From NCBI GenBank assembly GCA_964035545.1, contig OZ037767.1, positions 18,318,281-18,382,280 of the forward strand: a stretch of 64,000 nt of DNA, in the 5' to 3' direction. Below, one piece after another: positions 46,317 to 59,400 of this stretch. The position numbers were made by a program, and so were the translations under genes. This DNA is from Bugula neritina (lineage: Eukaryota; Bryozoa; Gymnolaemata; Cheilostomatida; Bugulidae). Under the pieces are notes generated by a model, which was not told the origin of the DNA, did not search any database, and worked only from the letters and a program-made list of their open reading frames with translations. Numbering within the stretch: the first letter of the stretch is position 1; each line of letters begins with the position of its first letter.

Positions 46317-47111
46317 TTATCAACAAGAATAAAATTGCAATTGGTGTTTTTACTTCACAAGTCTGCTAGAAAATTCAAACAGCTCACTAATTTTTTTTAA
46401 GAAAAAAGTATTATAAAAAATGGGTGTGACTAAAATGGGTGGCCACCTGGTGTCGTGGTCCGTAACACCCATTTTAGTCATAAGGGGGGTTTTGACTAAA
46501 ATGGGTGTCGCGAATAATTTTAGTTTTATTTTCACATTTTGTAGACATTTTTGTTTGTTAATATTGCTCAAAACGTTTTTAATATTTTAAAGTATATGTT
46601 TCATAAGTTAGCATGTCTATGATCCTAACAATAACAGTAAGATTAGGTGAAAATTAAATTTTTGATGAGGAAAGATAACTTTCAATGAGTTTGGTTTTGG
46701 TTAAAATTAATTCAATTTAATCATTATTTACCGTAAAATAGGGTTACTTTAGCCACGTGGGATAACTTTGGCCACTTCAGAAAAAATGTTTAAAATATTA
46801 CTGGTGCTATATCTATGAAGTCTAAAGATATTTTAATTGTATATATGCACTAACTGCAGATTGGTGCATCCTATTCATAAAAAATAATTGATATACTCAT
46901 TTGCTGTCTGCATAATATGCAGTATTGTTACGCTCTGTATGGACTTCATGCAGACTGCCATTGTCATGCCAGCAGACAGCCCATATCAATAAGCTGGAAA
47001 GATGAATAGACACGTTTACATTTAGTATTGCAACAGCTTGACTTCACTCCTTATAATTTGGATTACATAATCATTTATGACTATAAGATTATAAATACTT
47101 TCAATTCATAC
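46317..47111. other. Intergenic with a three-copy inverted motif
   Basis: TGACTAAAATGGGTG occurs directly at 46427-46441 and 46493-46507 and inverted at 46466-46480, so the stretch can form a hairpin. The sequence near 46735-46790 (TTTAGCCACGTGGGATAACTTTGGCC) looks like a dispersed repeat but cannot be classified. There are no gene signals. Confidence 0.5.
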
Positions 47112-47496
47112 TGTTGTGAATTTGCGCTTCACTTTTAATTATTGGGTCTATTTAGGCAAAGCTATTTTTACCAGATTTGCGATTGCTAACAATTTATTCT
47201 ATTTAATTTAGGATACTAATAAAATGTACAACTATCAAAAACACGTTACATAATCAGAGAGACAATACACAAGACTTTACATTATCGATTTCCAACACTC
47301 TCTGTTGGCTATTCAATTAGACTAGCATCCACTACAAGTATGCAGCTCCGCCTACCACTAACTACTAGCAGTCACTGATTGGCCATCACGATGGCACCAT
47401 CGCACTAGTTGATTTGTATGACGCAAAATGCATCATGTCTCAAGTCAAGTGTGTGTGGAGTTATCCTTTCAATATAATATATATAATTTCTCTACA
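47112..47496 (-). repeat. Gypsy-3 3' LTR
   Basis: It pairs with the LTR at 54141-54524. On the minus strand a purine-rich GGTGTGGCGAG immediately precedes it and may be the polypurine tract. Confidence 0.85.
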
Positions 47497-49737
47497 CTCG
47501 CCACACCTATCGAAAGGTACACTAAAAAAACGAAACAATAAAAAAACCATCGATATAATAACATAGAGAAGAATAATTAAAATAACAATACATTGTTACA
47601 CAAAAAGATATATAATACTGACACACAGGTAATAGCCGGGTAGCATGAGACCGTTACACGAGAAGACGAACAGATTGAAATGAGACCTGTACGTGACGAC
47701 AGATCATGGCAAGGTAGCATGAATATAATTGACTGTCTGTCACCTGCCGCTCCTCAGGCAATTATCGTGACGAACTACCGTGTCAGGAAGAAAAGAATTT
47801 ATCCAGGCAGAGCGAAGCATCGACATAGGTGGGCATCGACATGCTGTCCACGAATCAAATGTGACAGAAGGAAAGTGTTCTGATGCCACTATGGAAATGG
47901 CTATGGATATCTGTCATGCAGGAAATTCTTTAATCATTATTAGTCAATCCATCGTGATCACCGGAACCAAATACTGTGATGGAGCCACAGGGGAGAGAAG
48001 AGAAGACTCCTTCGCTAAGGCCAAACTTCGTCATGTCGCGATGACTATTCGTAGTATTTTCATGCAGTTATTACCGTTTCAATTATTAAGTTTTATATTC
48101 TTTATATAGTCCTCATTTTATCTATAATTTTCGAAGAGCATCCACGCTGGAAGAGTGAACGACACCATCCGCCACGACAGCCACCTGTGCCACTGTGACA
48201 GCCTTCCAAGAGTCCAGTATACTTAAGAAGAGGAGATGGGTGACTGCGTGACGGTGGTGTCAGGCGAAGAGTGCCAGCCCCTCACTAAAGTCTCACCTGC
48301 AACAGAGTACCAGAATCTGTTGTAGAGGTTTCCACCCAGTCAGTACAACACTGACAACTGAGTCACACAGTCTATCAACCCACTGATTATCAAAAATCAT
48401 TCGGGCGACTGTCTCACTCTAAGTCGTCAGTGAAATCATCTGACTTCGGAGTCCAATTTTATCGTTATGACGAAGCGAGACTAATCTTGCTACTAGGCTA
48501 AATCCTACTTAAATAATAGAATTTTATTAGTAGATTTACCATAAGACAGCCATGACACAAATCCACTGTCCACTTAGGCTTTGTAGTTGCCAGCCTGCCA
48601 AGTACGTGCTCGCACCATGACAGTTAACATCGAAAAGAATGCTCGCCACAGTGAAAGTAATTACATAATACCCCCTTTCACTAGCGAGCTCTTTTCTGTA
48701 CCTCCGCTGGCGTTATTACAATATATGTATACGCCACTGGGTATGCAATTCACAGTTGTGTTTCCTTGTATTTAGGAATTGCAACTCTCAATTGCCTGTC
48801 CCCCAGGGTTCTTTTATGATAGCTGATATATGTTTTTCCACTGCATCACACAAGAAATCTTTCAAATAAGATGGTGGTGCCCTAGTACATTGACTACGCT
48901 CCAACTGTACTGAGGGGAGGTGCTGTTGCCACTGGTGACTGTACCACTATGGGCAGTGTCTCCAGTACGGGGGGGGGGGGTTCACTAGTACGGGTGATTC
49001 TCCCCTGGCTACCTCCTTCTCATTAATTCAAGGGGTTTCCATCTTATCAGGGACGACAGGTGTGTCGGACGGCTACACTGGTGGTGGGGCCGGCCCAGAC
49101 CAGTCTTCCGGTGTGTTGGCCGCCCCTTCCTAGAGTGGGGGCAGCCAGAGCGAGTCGGTCGACACGTCAGCTGCTCCTTCCTGATCTGGTAGCACCTCCT
49201 CCAACTCCCTGTACGCTATTTCTCGTCCTCTCATGGGCGGACGGCGTGCAAGCTCTAAGAGTGGAGGGGCCTGTTTGGCTGCATCAAGACTCACTTGGTA
49301 CGGCTTCAATCGTACTTCATTCTAGACTGACACCTGGCTCGAACGTTCCACTCTGTACGTGTGATTTGGCATCACCTCAATCACACAACAAGGACCCACG
49401 AATTTCGGCTGTATCTTAATCGCCTGTCCGCGCCGCCGGCGATGACTGATCATCTAGACCCAGTCCCCACCTTATACAAAGGAGGGTTGTCAGATTCACC
49501 ACTCCTGACCTGCCATTGCTGCTCACGCAACATCTCGTGAGCCGTCCTCATGCGTATAATGAGCTTGTCCACGTACTCATGGACGTTGCTCTCTGAAGCC
49601 GGAACATGTTAAGTTAAGTGCTCAGAATCTCGCTTTTCTCTACCGAGCATGAGAAAGTGAGGGGTCTCCAGCGTTCTGGAGTGAGGGGTACTACGGCAGG
49701 CTCGCATGATTTGCGACAGCATCAAGTCCCACTCTTC
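47497..49737. other. Gypsy-3 integrase tail and 3' non-coding region
   Basis: 49200-49480 on the minus strand holds a worn integrase C-terminal segment and the proline-rich tail seen in Gypsy-2, and a run of ten G at 48967 mirrors the C run there. 47497-48880 has no gene. Landmarks shared with the Gypsy-2 3' region include the GGGGGACAGGCAATTG block and the CTACAACAGA segment. Plus-strand ORFs at 47680-48109 have no recognisable domain. Confidence 0.6.
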
Positions 49738-50560
49738 TTAACTTTTACCTATAAGCAAGCTTTTCAGCAAGTCGCCTAGCATATGGTTGTTCCGCTTCAC
49801 AACCCCATTCCCTTGCGGGTGACATGGAGTCGTCTGGCTGTGGTTAACTCCCCACGTCTTACAGAGATCACTCATAAGTTGCGACTGAAACTGGGCACCT
49901 TGACTAGAGTGTATTTGTTCTGGCAAATAACAGAACACCTGCTGATCCAAGGCCATGGCCATCGTGGGGGCCGACGCATCTAGAATGGCCAGCGCATCAG
50001 CCGACCGCGTGAAGTGGTCAGTTAACACTAATCTCCAGTTATTACTTCTCGCAGACGTGGGCATGGGGCCCACCAGATCTACAGCAACTACTTGCCACAG
50101 ACGACTGGTATAAAGGCGGCGCCTCCCTGTGGTCTCAGTGGAGCGGCCATGCTTGCTAGCTTGGCAGCTCTCACACTTCCGCACCCGGAGTCGGACATCC
50201 CGGGTCATACTAGGCTAGTACCACTTGAGTTCAAGACACCGAGTCACCCGCTAAGCTCCTGCATGAGCTTGCTTATGGGTGTCTCAAATCGACTATCGCT
50301 GCAGGGTAAACGGGCAGAGTACCCTCTCCCGTTCCCAGTGATTTGCACCGGTTGCCAACATTATTGCTGGCAACCCATCACCATTAAATTGGAGGGAGTC
50401 CCGGCCATCACAGAAGTACTTGAACTCCGCACACTTGAGTCGCTGTTTGGTCTCACTAGGCCGCTGTCCCTCTTTCTTAGCCTGGACCAGGTCAGCTACT
50501 ACCCCAGATAGTGTAGCTTGGAGCCGACACAGCTCCTTGACATCCCTGAGCAGCGTGGGG
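49738..50560 (-). pseudogene. Gypsy-3 integrase pseudogene with lost catalytic residues
   Basis: The C-terminal part of the zinc domain (CESCQASKHG) and the core are open at 49738-50208. The first Asp (AVDLVGP) is present. The second is Ser (IHSSQGAQF, where Gypsy-2 has HFDQGAQF) and the Glu position is Lys (GVVKRNNHML). Both changes would abolish DDE catalysis. The zinc domain N-part lies in another frame just upstream. Confidence 0.85.
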
Positions 50561-50584
50561 TTTGCATAAAAGTTCTTAACAGCT

Positions 50585-52872
50585 TTAGTGGGGTTCGGAC
50601 AGGAGTTGACCTTTTTCCCAGCTGTATATACCTGCTTTCCCCATCTGCGCTTCTACATCTGAGCGAGTGGGTCCACCATCCTTGCGCTCAATGTTCAGGC
50701 ACTGCTTACACCCATCCACCTGCCGGCAGTTTAATCCCTCAGCATTACCGTGTTTCTTACCGGGTGGGTGTTCGATTCGGTATGAAAACTCTGCCAGGAT
50801 TTCAAGCCAGCGCACTACTTGGCTAGATGGTTTAGCTCGTCAACACAGTCATATCAGGAACGTGTGGTCCGTTTGCAGTCTGAACGTACGTCCATACAGA
50901 TATGGTCTAAATTGTTGTTTCACTGCCTTGACTACTGCCAGGAGAGAGCTCCTGGTCGTACAGTAGTTTCTCTCAGGGGCCCACAGAGCCTCACTATAGT
51001 AAGCCACCACCACCTTGCGATCAACACAGCCACCACATTGTGGTTACTGGTATCAGTATCCAAATGTACTCTTTCACCGAATCAGGGTACGCCAAGATGG
51101 GCGCCTCCACCAAGCGATCCTTGAGGTGGTCAAATGCTTGCTGTTCTGCATACGTCCACTGCAAACGCACTCCTTTTGCCGTCAGCCGGTTTAGTGGCTG
51201 CGCAATTCCTGCAAAGTCCAGTATGTACTGCCGATAGTACCCTACCAGTCCCAGAAACGCCTGCAATTTAGGAAGGTTGACAGGGGCGGCCCAGTCTCTC
51301 ACAGTCCGTACCTTCTTCGGGTCGGTGGCGACTCCGTCTCGACCACCTATATGGCCCAGGTACTTAACCTCCTGTTGCAGTAATGCACACTTTGAGGGCT
51401 TGAGCTTAGACCAGCAGCTCAAGGTCTGTTAAACACCTCTCTGAGTTGACTGACATGAGTGTCAAAGTAGGGGGAGATGACAATGACATCATCGAGATAG
51501 ATGAGCAAGGTCTTCCAGTGTAAACCACTCAGGACCTACTCCATGAGTTGTTGGAAGGTGGCCGGCGCAGACGTAAGTCCCAACGGTAACACCTTCCACT
51601 TTCAGAGCCCGGCCCGCGTGATAAATGCGGCCTTGTCCTATGCATCAGAGCTCAAGGGCACCTGCCAATACCAGCTTAACAAGTTGAGCGTACTGAAGAA
51701 CTTGCTACCAGCTAAGGCATCTAGCGACTCAGCGATCCTAGGAAGAGAGTAAGCGTTCTGGATGGTCACGCTGTTCAGTTTGCGATAATCCACACAAAGC
51801 CTCCAGCTCCTATCTTTTTTCCGAACCAGCACAACTGGAGTGCTCCAAGCACCATGGGCTGGCTCAATCAGGTCCCGGTTCAGAAGGTCTTGCACCTGTC
51901 GGCTCACTTCCTTTTCCTTCTGACGACCTAGCCGGCGGGTCGACTGCCTGATAGGCACCCTCCCAGCCGCCAGGGGTATCTCATGACAGACAGCCTTCGC
52001 CAGACCCATGCTATAGTTGCTGCAACTAAACACGCCCTTGTACTCAGAGAGTGGCTGCACCACTACCAGGCGTTTCCGCTTGCTCTCACAGCCATCACAG
52101 GCATCCCTGTACAAATCTACTAAGTGTTCAGGCACCGGCCTCCTGCCGTTTCTAGTGGGTACCCTCCGGGCCTCATCCGCCGTCTCTAGGGCGGGCCCGA
52201 CATCCTCCTCCTGCATGGAGTAGAACTCTTCCACTAGCAATCCAGCCGACAATTCTACTGGCTTCGTGAGAGGATTCACGCGCTGGACTAGGAACTCTCC
52301 CTGCTCATCTAGCCTTTTCAGACTGTTAGCGAGCTGGACGCCCCCTAGTGCACCTTTCACCACTCCTAAGTCAGAAATTTCTCTACAGTTCACTCTGCAG
52401 CAAACTGTAGCTCGAGAGCGCCCAGGTACAGTACAGCGCTGTACCACCTGCACTCCCTTACCAAGGGTCAGTCAAACCGGTCTACATAAGCAAGCTCACG
52501 CCCGGCCATCACCACCGCCGACTTGTTAAAGTAGATGTGGCACTTTTGTCACTTCATAAATGGCATTCCCAAATGGGCGTCCTCCTTGAGTTGACTGACG
52601 ATTAAGGTCTCGCTGATCACCTGATCACGGACTCTACCAGTCAACTCTATCACGCCATCATATGGCTCTGGGTTCGCCCAGTTCCTGGCACTGAGTGTGT
52701 CAAACAGACGCCAGCTCAGAAGATTTGTGGTACACCCAGTATCCAACAAGAATGTTGCAGCTTTTTTGGCAAGTTTACTGGGAAGGAAATAACTGCTTCC
52801 ATATGGCTGGGTGCTCACTGATCGGTTCATATCTGGAGGTGACACCTCATGTGCATGGAGTTGGGAATGCAC
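50585..52872 (-). pseudogene. Gypsy-3 protease, reverse transcriptase and RNase H pseudogene
   Basis: The protease (52549-52872) has FLLDTGCTTNLLS. A 271-codon open stretch (51638-52453) covers the linker and the first half of reverse transcriptase, with RLCVDYRKLNSVT and KFFSTLNLLSWYWQVPL. The catalytic IYLDDVIVI sits near 51495 after a frameshift. The thumb and the start of RNase H lie at 51021-51422 (VKYLGHIGGRDGV, YAEQQAFDHLKDR). The RNase H end is at 50585-50815. In reverse transcriptase the conserved KLDL is replaced by TLNL. Confidence 0.85.
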
Positions 52873-53185
52873 CTGCGCTTTTTGGTTGCAGGGGGTAGTC
52901 GACGGTTAGTGGGCAGGCGGGTTACATCTTGGTCTTGCTCGCACACAGGCGGCCAAGTGAACGCTTAGTCCTGCTCTCATGTGGGCAACCAAGGGGAATC
53001 CCGGTTCTGCTCCCACTCGCAGTATACTCTCTCATCAGGCAAACCTTCAAAGCGGTTTTTTAGTGTCTAAGCCGGAGGTTTCGGCGGGCCTTGCGGCCTG
53101 CTGACTCTGCGTGGGGCTTGCCATCCTGGCGAAGACGGCCTCCTCACCCTATTAGATTTGGGCCTTGGCCTCGGCTTCGAAGGGT

Positions 53186-54084
53186 TCAACTGAGGCCCAG
53201 GGTCGACGGAGTGTACTGTGGGCCATTGTCGTTTAACTGCCTTTTTCTACCGTGGGGGTAGCTTTGTACAAAGTGCCCACCACTACCACAGCGCCAGCAT
53301 ACAGAAATTCTCCTGCCGATGACAGCTGTCAGCAACCTGGTAGGTCGCTCAACTGTCGACTGTTGGCGTAGATGTCTGATCTCAGCTAACAGCTCTTGAA
53401 CCAAACTTGTGGTCAAGCTAGTCGGCTCGTCGGCTATCACCGTGGTGACATGTACCGCCGACTTGGCGACACGTCGTCGTCGGCCTCAACTTGGTGTACT
53501 GTCATCCCAGGCGGGCACGTACTGTTGGCTTAGAAATAGGCATTTCCAACCCTGAGAGCTTGCTCCACAGTATCAACCTCGGCTACCAGCAAGTGTTGCT
53601 TCAGCCCTAGATTGTTGATAGACTGGAGGAAAGCATCTAGTGCCAAACTCTGTCGATCATTCGCAGGCAAGTCATTATAGGAAACTTGTGCTAGCCGCTC
53701 ATCTACGGTCACGCGCTTTCTCAAGGTGATCTTAGGATTTCTCTCAAGCCCTTTGAACTAGCTGCACACAAGCATCTCGAGCGGTGAGCCCAAACCGGGC
53801 TCTCAACGCCTCAAAAATGTCGCCGACATCCTGACCAATCCCATAGGGTTTGGCCGACCTCGTCAGACACAACCGTAGCTGAATCAGAGTGACCCTGGCA
53901 GGACATTGACAGACGGCTGCCACATCACTGAACTCCGTGATAAATTGCTCTACGTCCTTTTCTCCTGAGAAGATGGGAGCCCGCATAGGTATCTGTCCAT
54001 AGGCAACGCTGGGCCGCCTATGCCTTCCTCCATAGTTACCGGTTTGACTGGTTCTTGGCAGGGTATGTTCTCCTCGTCGGCCAT
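53186..54084 (-). pseudogene. Gypsy-3 gag pseudogene
   Basis: The ATG at 54084 opens MADEENIP. A frameshift leads to APIFSGEKDVEQFITEFSDV and IGQDVGDIFEALRARFGL, then ERLAQVSYNDLPANDRQSLAL with LQHLLVAEVDTVEQAL-like sequence, and finally EIRHLRQQS and a zinc knuckle CWRCGSGGHFVQSYP. The last knuckle ligand is Tyr instead of Cys, so zinc binding would be lost. The frame is broken at least three times. Confidence 0.8.
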
Positions 54085-54121
54085 CTTTTACTCCCTGGCT
54101 AGGAAAATTTGCGCTAAATAA

Positions 54122-54140
54122 TTCCCACTGCTGCCAGCAC
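54122..54140 (-). promoter_or_regulatory. Gypsy-3 primer-binding site
   Basis: On the minus strand GTGCTGGCAGCAGTGG directly follows the terminal CAACA of the LTR. It differs from the Gypsy-2 site at a few positions. Confidence 0.65.
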
Positions 54141-54524
54141 TGTTGTGAATTTACGTTTCACTTGTAAATATTGGGTCTATTTAGGCAAAGCTAATTCACC
54201 AGATTTGCGATTGCTATCAATTTATTCTATTTAATTCAAGATACTAATAAAATATACAACTATCAAAAACACGTTACATAATCAGAGAGACAATACACAA
54301 GACTTTACATTATCAATTTCCAACACTCCCTGCCGGCTATTCAATTAGACTAGCATCCACTACAAGTATGCAGCTCCGCCTACTACTAATTACTAGCAGT
54401 CACTGATTGGCCATTGCGATGGCACCATCGCACTAGTTGATTTGCATGACGCAAAATGCATCATGTCTTAAGTCAAGTGTGTGTGGAGTTATCCTTTTGA
54501 TATGATATATACAATTTCTCTACA
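54141..54524 (-). repeat. Gypsy-3 5' LTR
   Basis: It matches the other LTR over its length (shared ACACGTTACATAATCAGAGA, CAGCTCCGCCTAC and GATGGCACCATCGCAC blocks), with about 6-8 percent difference by eye. The internal side abuts a primer-binding site. Confidence 0.85.
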
Positions 54525-56440
54525 CTATCTCTGCTGTCTAGAAAGCAGAGTTTGACGACCTGCAGTAATATAGTTTTATTGGTGAGTGTGGTGTATGTGT
54601 GGCTTGAATGAAAATGAAAAATATAAAAGGGAGTGTGTATGAGAGAGAAAGAGGAGAGAGAGCGGAGAGATAGAGTGAATGAAAAGATTGAAAAATTTAT
54701 TAAGCTATATGACTGAGTGCTAGCCTAAGAAGTCGACGGCGGAGCACACACAGACAAATACCCCAACCCGGAGACTCGACAATACCCCTAAAGACAAATA
54801 CCCCTACAGACTGACGGGAGCTGGAGTCATCTTGCAGCCAAGCCAAGCAACTCGTGCCTGTATGCTGAACATGAGCTCACCTGAAGGCTACAATCTAATT
54901 GTATTTTTCGGTGAGTTGCAATAGCTAAAAACTCCATATCTCGATATAACATAAGTATTTAATTGGTCGTGCACTTAAGCTTATACTTATACCCAAAACA
55001 CTACCTAATCTTGTCACTACCCAACAGTCTAAAACAAACCAATAATTAATTATCATTAAAAAATTGTATAGTTTAATCATGGTATTAGACGACTGTTAGC
55101 AGTACCTATTGCAAAAGTAATTTACAGTAAAACTAAAACTTAAAAACCATGGTAGCGGCAAAAGAAACTTTGCAAAAATACTTTTACTGGAGTCGCTTTG
55201 TAACTATATATATTATTATATATAAAGTATACAACAAGCACCAAAATACCTATATAGATCAAGTTCGGTTCAATCTGACCAGTATGTGACATTTAAATAT
55301 TTAAAGCGCGCCCACCTATCCACAGTCATTGATGAATGGATATTACTCAAGCCTATAATTATGTATGTATAACTGCAACTTTTTATGAGAAGATTGTGAT
55401 CAGCGAGTATTGGGAATCTTTTTCATCAATTATTGTTTCATAAATAGAAATATCACATTTATGAAACAAAACAAACCCACGCAGTAGCATAGCTATAATA
55501 GTTGTAAGCAATAAAATCAGCATTTTGCTTCTAGCTAAAACTAAGCAAAATACAGCAGATAAGCAAAGCACGTTTTGCCATTCGATGCACATATTATATA
55601 AGTTGATTATCAGCTTTCAGCTAGATAAAAAATAAACAAGTATTATATAACAGAGAATTAAATACAATATAGAAGCAGACTACAAGTCACAACCAAGATT
55701 TGCTTTGGATATATTCTTGAAAACACAGTACTAGTGGAAATTCTAGTTGTTTTTTTTTAATTTGTTAACTTTTTCTTCTAGAAACATTTTCCTTTGTTTT
55801 AACAGGCATCTTAGATTATACAACGCCTATGATCTTATATAAACTGCCTATTTATGAGTAGAGAGAATCAGAATGCCTACCACTATAAAATGGCAGAACC
55901 TTGCCAGCAACCAATAGAATACATAAAAAACCAAAACATTTGTACGCATATAATAAGATTTATTTGGTAAAATAGTTTGATCAAACGCTATGATTGGCTA
56001 TGATGGTTGAAATTCTGTAAATGTTATGCAATTGAAATCACATTGAGTGCAAATCAAAAAGAAATGGAAAGTTACAGCAAATAGGTAAAATTAAATATAT
56101 TATGTTATCATTAAATTAAATGAAAAACCAATTTGTCACACTAATTTTGATCACTACAAGTAAAAAAATAAAAATAAAAAGAGCAAAATGAAAATCGATC
56201 ATAGAAATTGTGTTCTAATTGAAATAAACCTCACAATATAAAGTTGAGAAAACAGCAAAGTTATGTGTGGTACAATGAGAAAGGAAGATGCTTGTAACGG
56301 AACAGGGGAACCAGTGCACATAACACTTGTTTGTAAGAGTTCAGTTCTGCATGGCCTAACTTTTAAAGTGCTTTAAATACATGTAACTCTATGTTAACCA
56401 GAACAAGACTACCTCAGACTTGCACCAGTAACAAGCGTAT
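54525..56440. other. Intergenic, no gene recognised
   Basis: A GA-rich stretch lies at 54630-54680 and a short repeat of CAAATACCCC at about 54753-54805. A 69-codon minus-strand ORF at 55383-55592 has one hydrophobic segment but no splice or conservation support. The rest is AT-rich unique sequence downstream of the PARP gene. Confidence 0.5.
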
Positions 56441-59400
56441 CTATCCAGCAAGGTAATGTGGGGTAAGTGAGAACTTGATGACATAAGTAGGGTAGGCAGC
56501 GGCATCGTGGTACACAACAAATATGGTGGGAGAGTCAAGTTTATTAACAGTAGAGTGAAACCTCTCCGGGAGCTTAGATCTATCAGTACTACTGTTACCA
56601 AGTTGGTACCTCCCTGTGGCCACTTGTGCTAGGATGATGTATTTATCAAAGTTGGAAGGAGAGTAACAGCTAGAGTATTCCGACGAGGTGGAGAAGTAAC
56701 AGCCTTTACCATAACTAACACCTGCAATATTACAGGAAAATACTGTTACATGACTAACACCTGCAATATTACAGGGAAATACTGTTACATGACTAACACC
56801 TGCAATATTACAGGGAAATACTGTTACATGACTAACACCTGCAATATAACAGAGAAATGGTATCACATGACTAACAACAACTATAGATATAATATGAGAG
56901 AGAAGTGTTACTAGAAAATGGCTACTAGGGGAAACTAAAATATATTCAAATCAAGGAGCACCAGAAACATGAATTTGAATGTCAGTGCGCACCATTTTTA
57001 CCGCAGAAACTTCTATTGAATTCGCTGGTGCATATTTTAGTAGCACTCTCTTTATCTGTACCGTGCCACAACTCTCTCTCCACTGTCACCCCTGGGTCAG
57101 TGCTCAGCTCTCTCTGCACCTTCTCTTTTTGAGCTGCATATTGCTTATAGAGTTGTAAGTTCTGTGTGCGAAGGATCTAAAGAGAAGAACACAATTATAT
57201 TTCTACTAGAATACTAGAGTACTATATACTCAAGTAACTACTATTTCTACTAAAAAACTATAGTACTATATACCCATATAACTTCTACTATTACTAGAAT
57301 ACTATAGTACTAAATACTCATATAACTTCTACTATTACTAGAATGCTATAGTACTAAATACTCATATAACTTCTACTATTACTAGAATGCTATAGTACTA
57401 AATACTCATATAACTTCTACTATTACTAGAATGCTATAGTACTAAATACCCATATAACTTCTACTATTACTAGAATGCTATAGTACTATAAACTCATATA
57501 ACTTCTACTATTACTAGAATGCTATAGTACTAAATACTCATATAACTAATATTTCTACCAGAGTTGTCCCACCTCCGTAACCTGAATCTGAGATCTGCGA
57601 GACCCGGCATCACGTAGGAACTTTGCTGCCACTTGCTTATACTCCTGAGAACTTGGAAGCAGCTTAACGTCCCACTTGTTTTTTTTTACTGCTTCCATGT
57701 CCCAGTTGGGTGGCATACCTACAACAGTATTATATACTAATATAGTATAATATTATAAAATATGTACTGCAATAGTATAATATAATATATACCGCAATAG
57801 TATAATATAATATATGCTACAATAAACATGATATGATATAACACATACTAGAATAGTATAATATAAACCTGAGGAGGTAGAAGTTGATTTGCCATGCAAT
57901 AATCGCTGAATCTCCTCGTTCATCTTGGAAACATTTTCTGGCAAACCTTCTATTCTGATGTCACTAGCTAAAAGGTCAAATGTCACATCCACGTGCTGCT
58001 TTTCAGCTAAGTTTTCAACTAGGTTGATCTAGAAGGCAAGAAGACAGGATCTAGAGAATATTAAGTCTACCTGTGCTAGTTAAACCTGCAGCACTAATGC
58101 TACATTTCATTAGACTAAAGCAGCAACCACCTAAGTAGCTTCTGCTGACTAATCGCTATAAATTAGTTTTAAATTAGCAAAAACATACTTCTGCTTGCGT
58201 GAGCTGGGAAACAAGACGCTTGAAAGGAGACGACTTGAAGTCACTAGAAACTGTGTGCTTCTTTTCATCATTCTTTAATAACTCTACAGCTTTCTTAGCA
58301 TCTCCTTCTTTTAAACTCGAGAACTCTATTCTCACAACTTTGCAATCTTCATCAGCTTTTGTGAAATTTGGCAATTGTTTTCTTTTACAAAGCTCTTTGT
58401 AACGACTCATTTCCAGTTGAAAAGCCTGAAATGAAATATACTAGTACTATACCAGGGAGTATATACTAGTACTATACTAGGGAGTATATGCTAGTACTAT
58501 ATTAGAGAGTATATACTAGTACTATACTAGAGGGTATATACTAGTACTATACTAGAGAGTATATACTAGTACTATACTAGAGAGTATATACTAGTACTAT
58601 ACTAGGGAGTATATACTACTACTATACTAGAGAGTATATACTAGTACTATACTAGGGAGTACATACTAGTACTATACTAGAGCGTATATACTAGTACTAT
58701 ACTAGAGGGTATATACTAGTACTATACTAGAGAGTATATACTAGTACTATACTAGAGAGTATATACTAGTACTATACTAGGGATTATATACTAGTACTAT
58801 ACTAGATAATATATACTAGTACTATACTAGATAGTATATACTAGTGCTATACTAGGGAGTATATACCAGTACTATACTAGGGAGTATATACTAGTACTAT
58901 ACTAGGGAGTATATACCAGTACTATACTAGGGAGTATATACCAATACTATACTAGAGAGTATATACTAGTGCTATACTAGGGAGTATATACTAGTACTAT
59001 ACTAGAGAGTATATACCAGTACTATACTAGAGAGTATATACTAGTGCTATACTAGGGAGTATATACTAGTACTATACTAGAGAGTATATACTAGTACTAT
59101 ACTAGGGAGTATATACTAGTACTATACTAGAGAGTATATACCAGTACTATACTAGGGAGTATATACTAGTACTATACTAGGGAGTATATACTAGTACTAT
59201 ACTAGGGAGTATATACCAGTACTATACTAGGGAGTATATACTAGTACTATACTAGGGAGTATATACTAGTACTATACTAGGGAGTATATACTAGTACTAT
59301 ACTAGAGCGTATATACTAGTACTATACTAGATTGTATATACTAGTACTATACTAGAGAGTATATACTAGTACTATACTAGAGCGTATATACTAGTACTAT

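Larger units (their letters stand above)
47112..54524 (-). mobile_element. Gypsy-3: decayed 7.4 kb Ty3/Gypsy element, relative of Gypsy-2
   Basis: Its LTRs of about 385 bp (54141-54524 and 47112-47496) begin TGTAGAGAAATT and end CAACA on the minus strand. Coding order and sequence parallel Gypsy-2 throughout, from the gag APIFSGE.DVE.FITEFS motif to the integrase tail, but the LTR sequence is different except for the terminal TTCACAACA. Every gene has stops or frameshifts. The flanks show no matching target duplication. Confidence 0.9.

Noticed and set aside
47680-48109. Two overlapping plus-strand ORFs inside Gypsy-3
   Set aside because: They lie antisense to the element's 3' non-coding region and show no domain or splice evidence.
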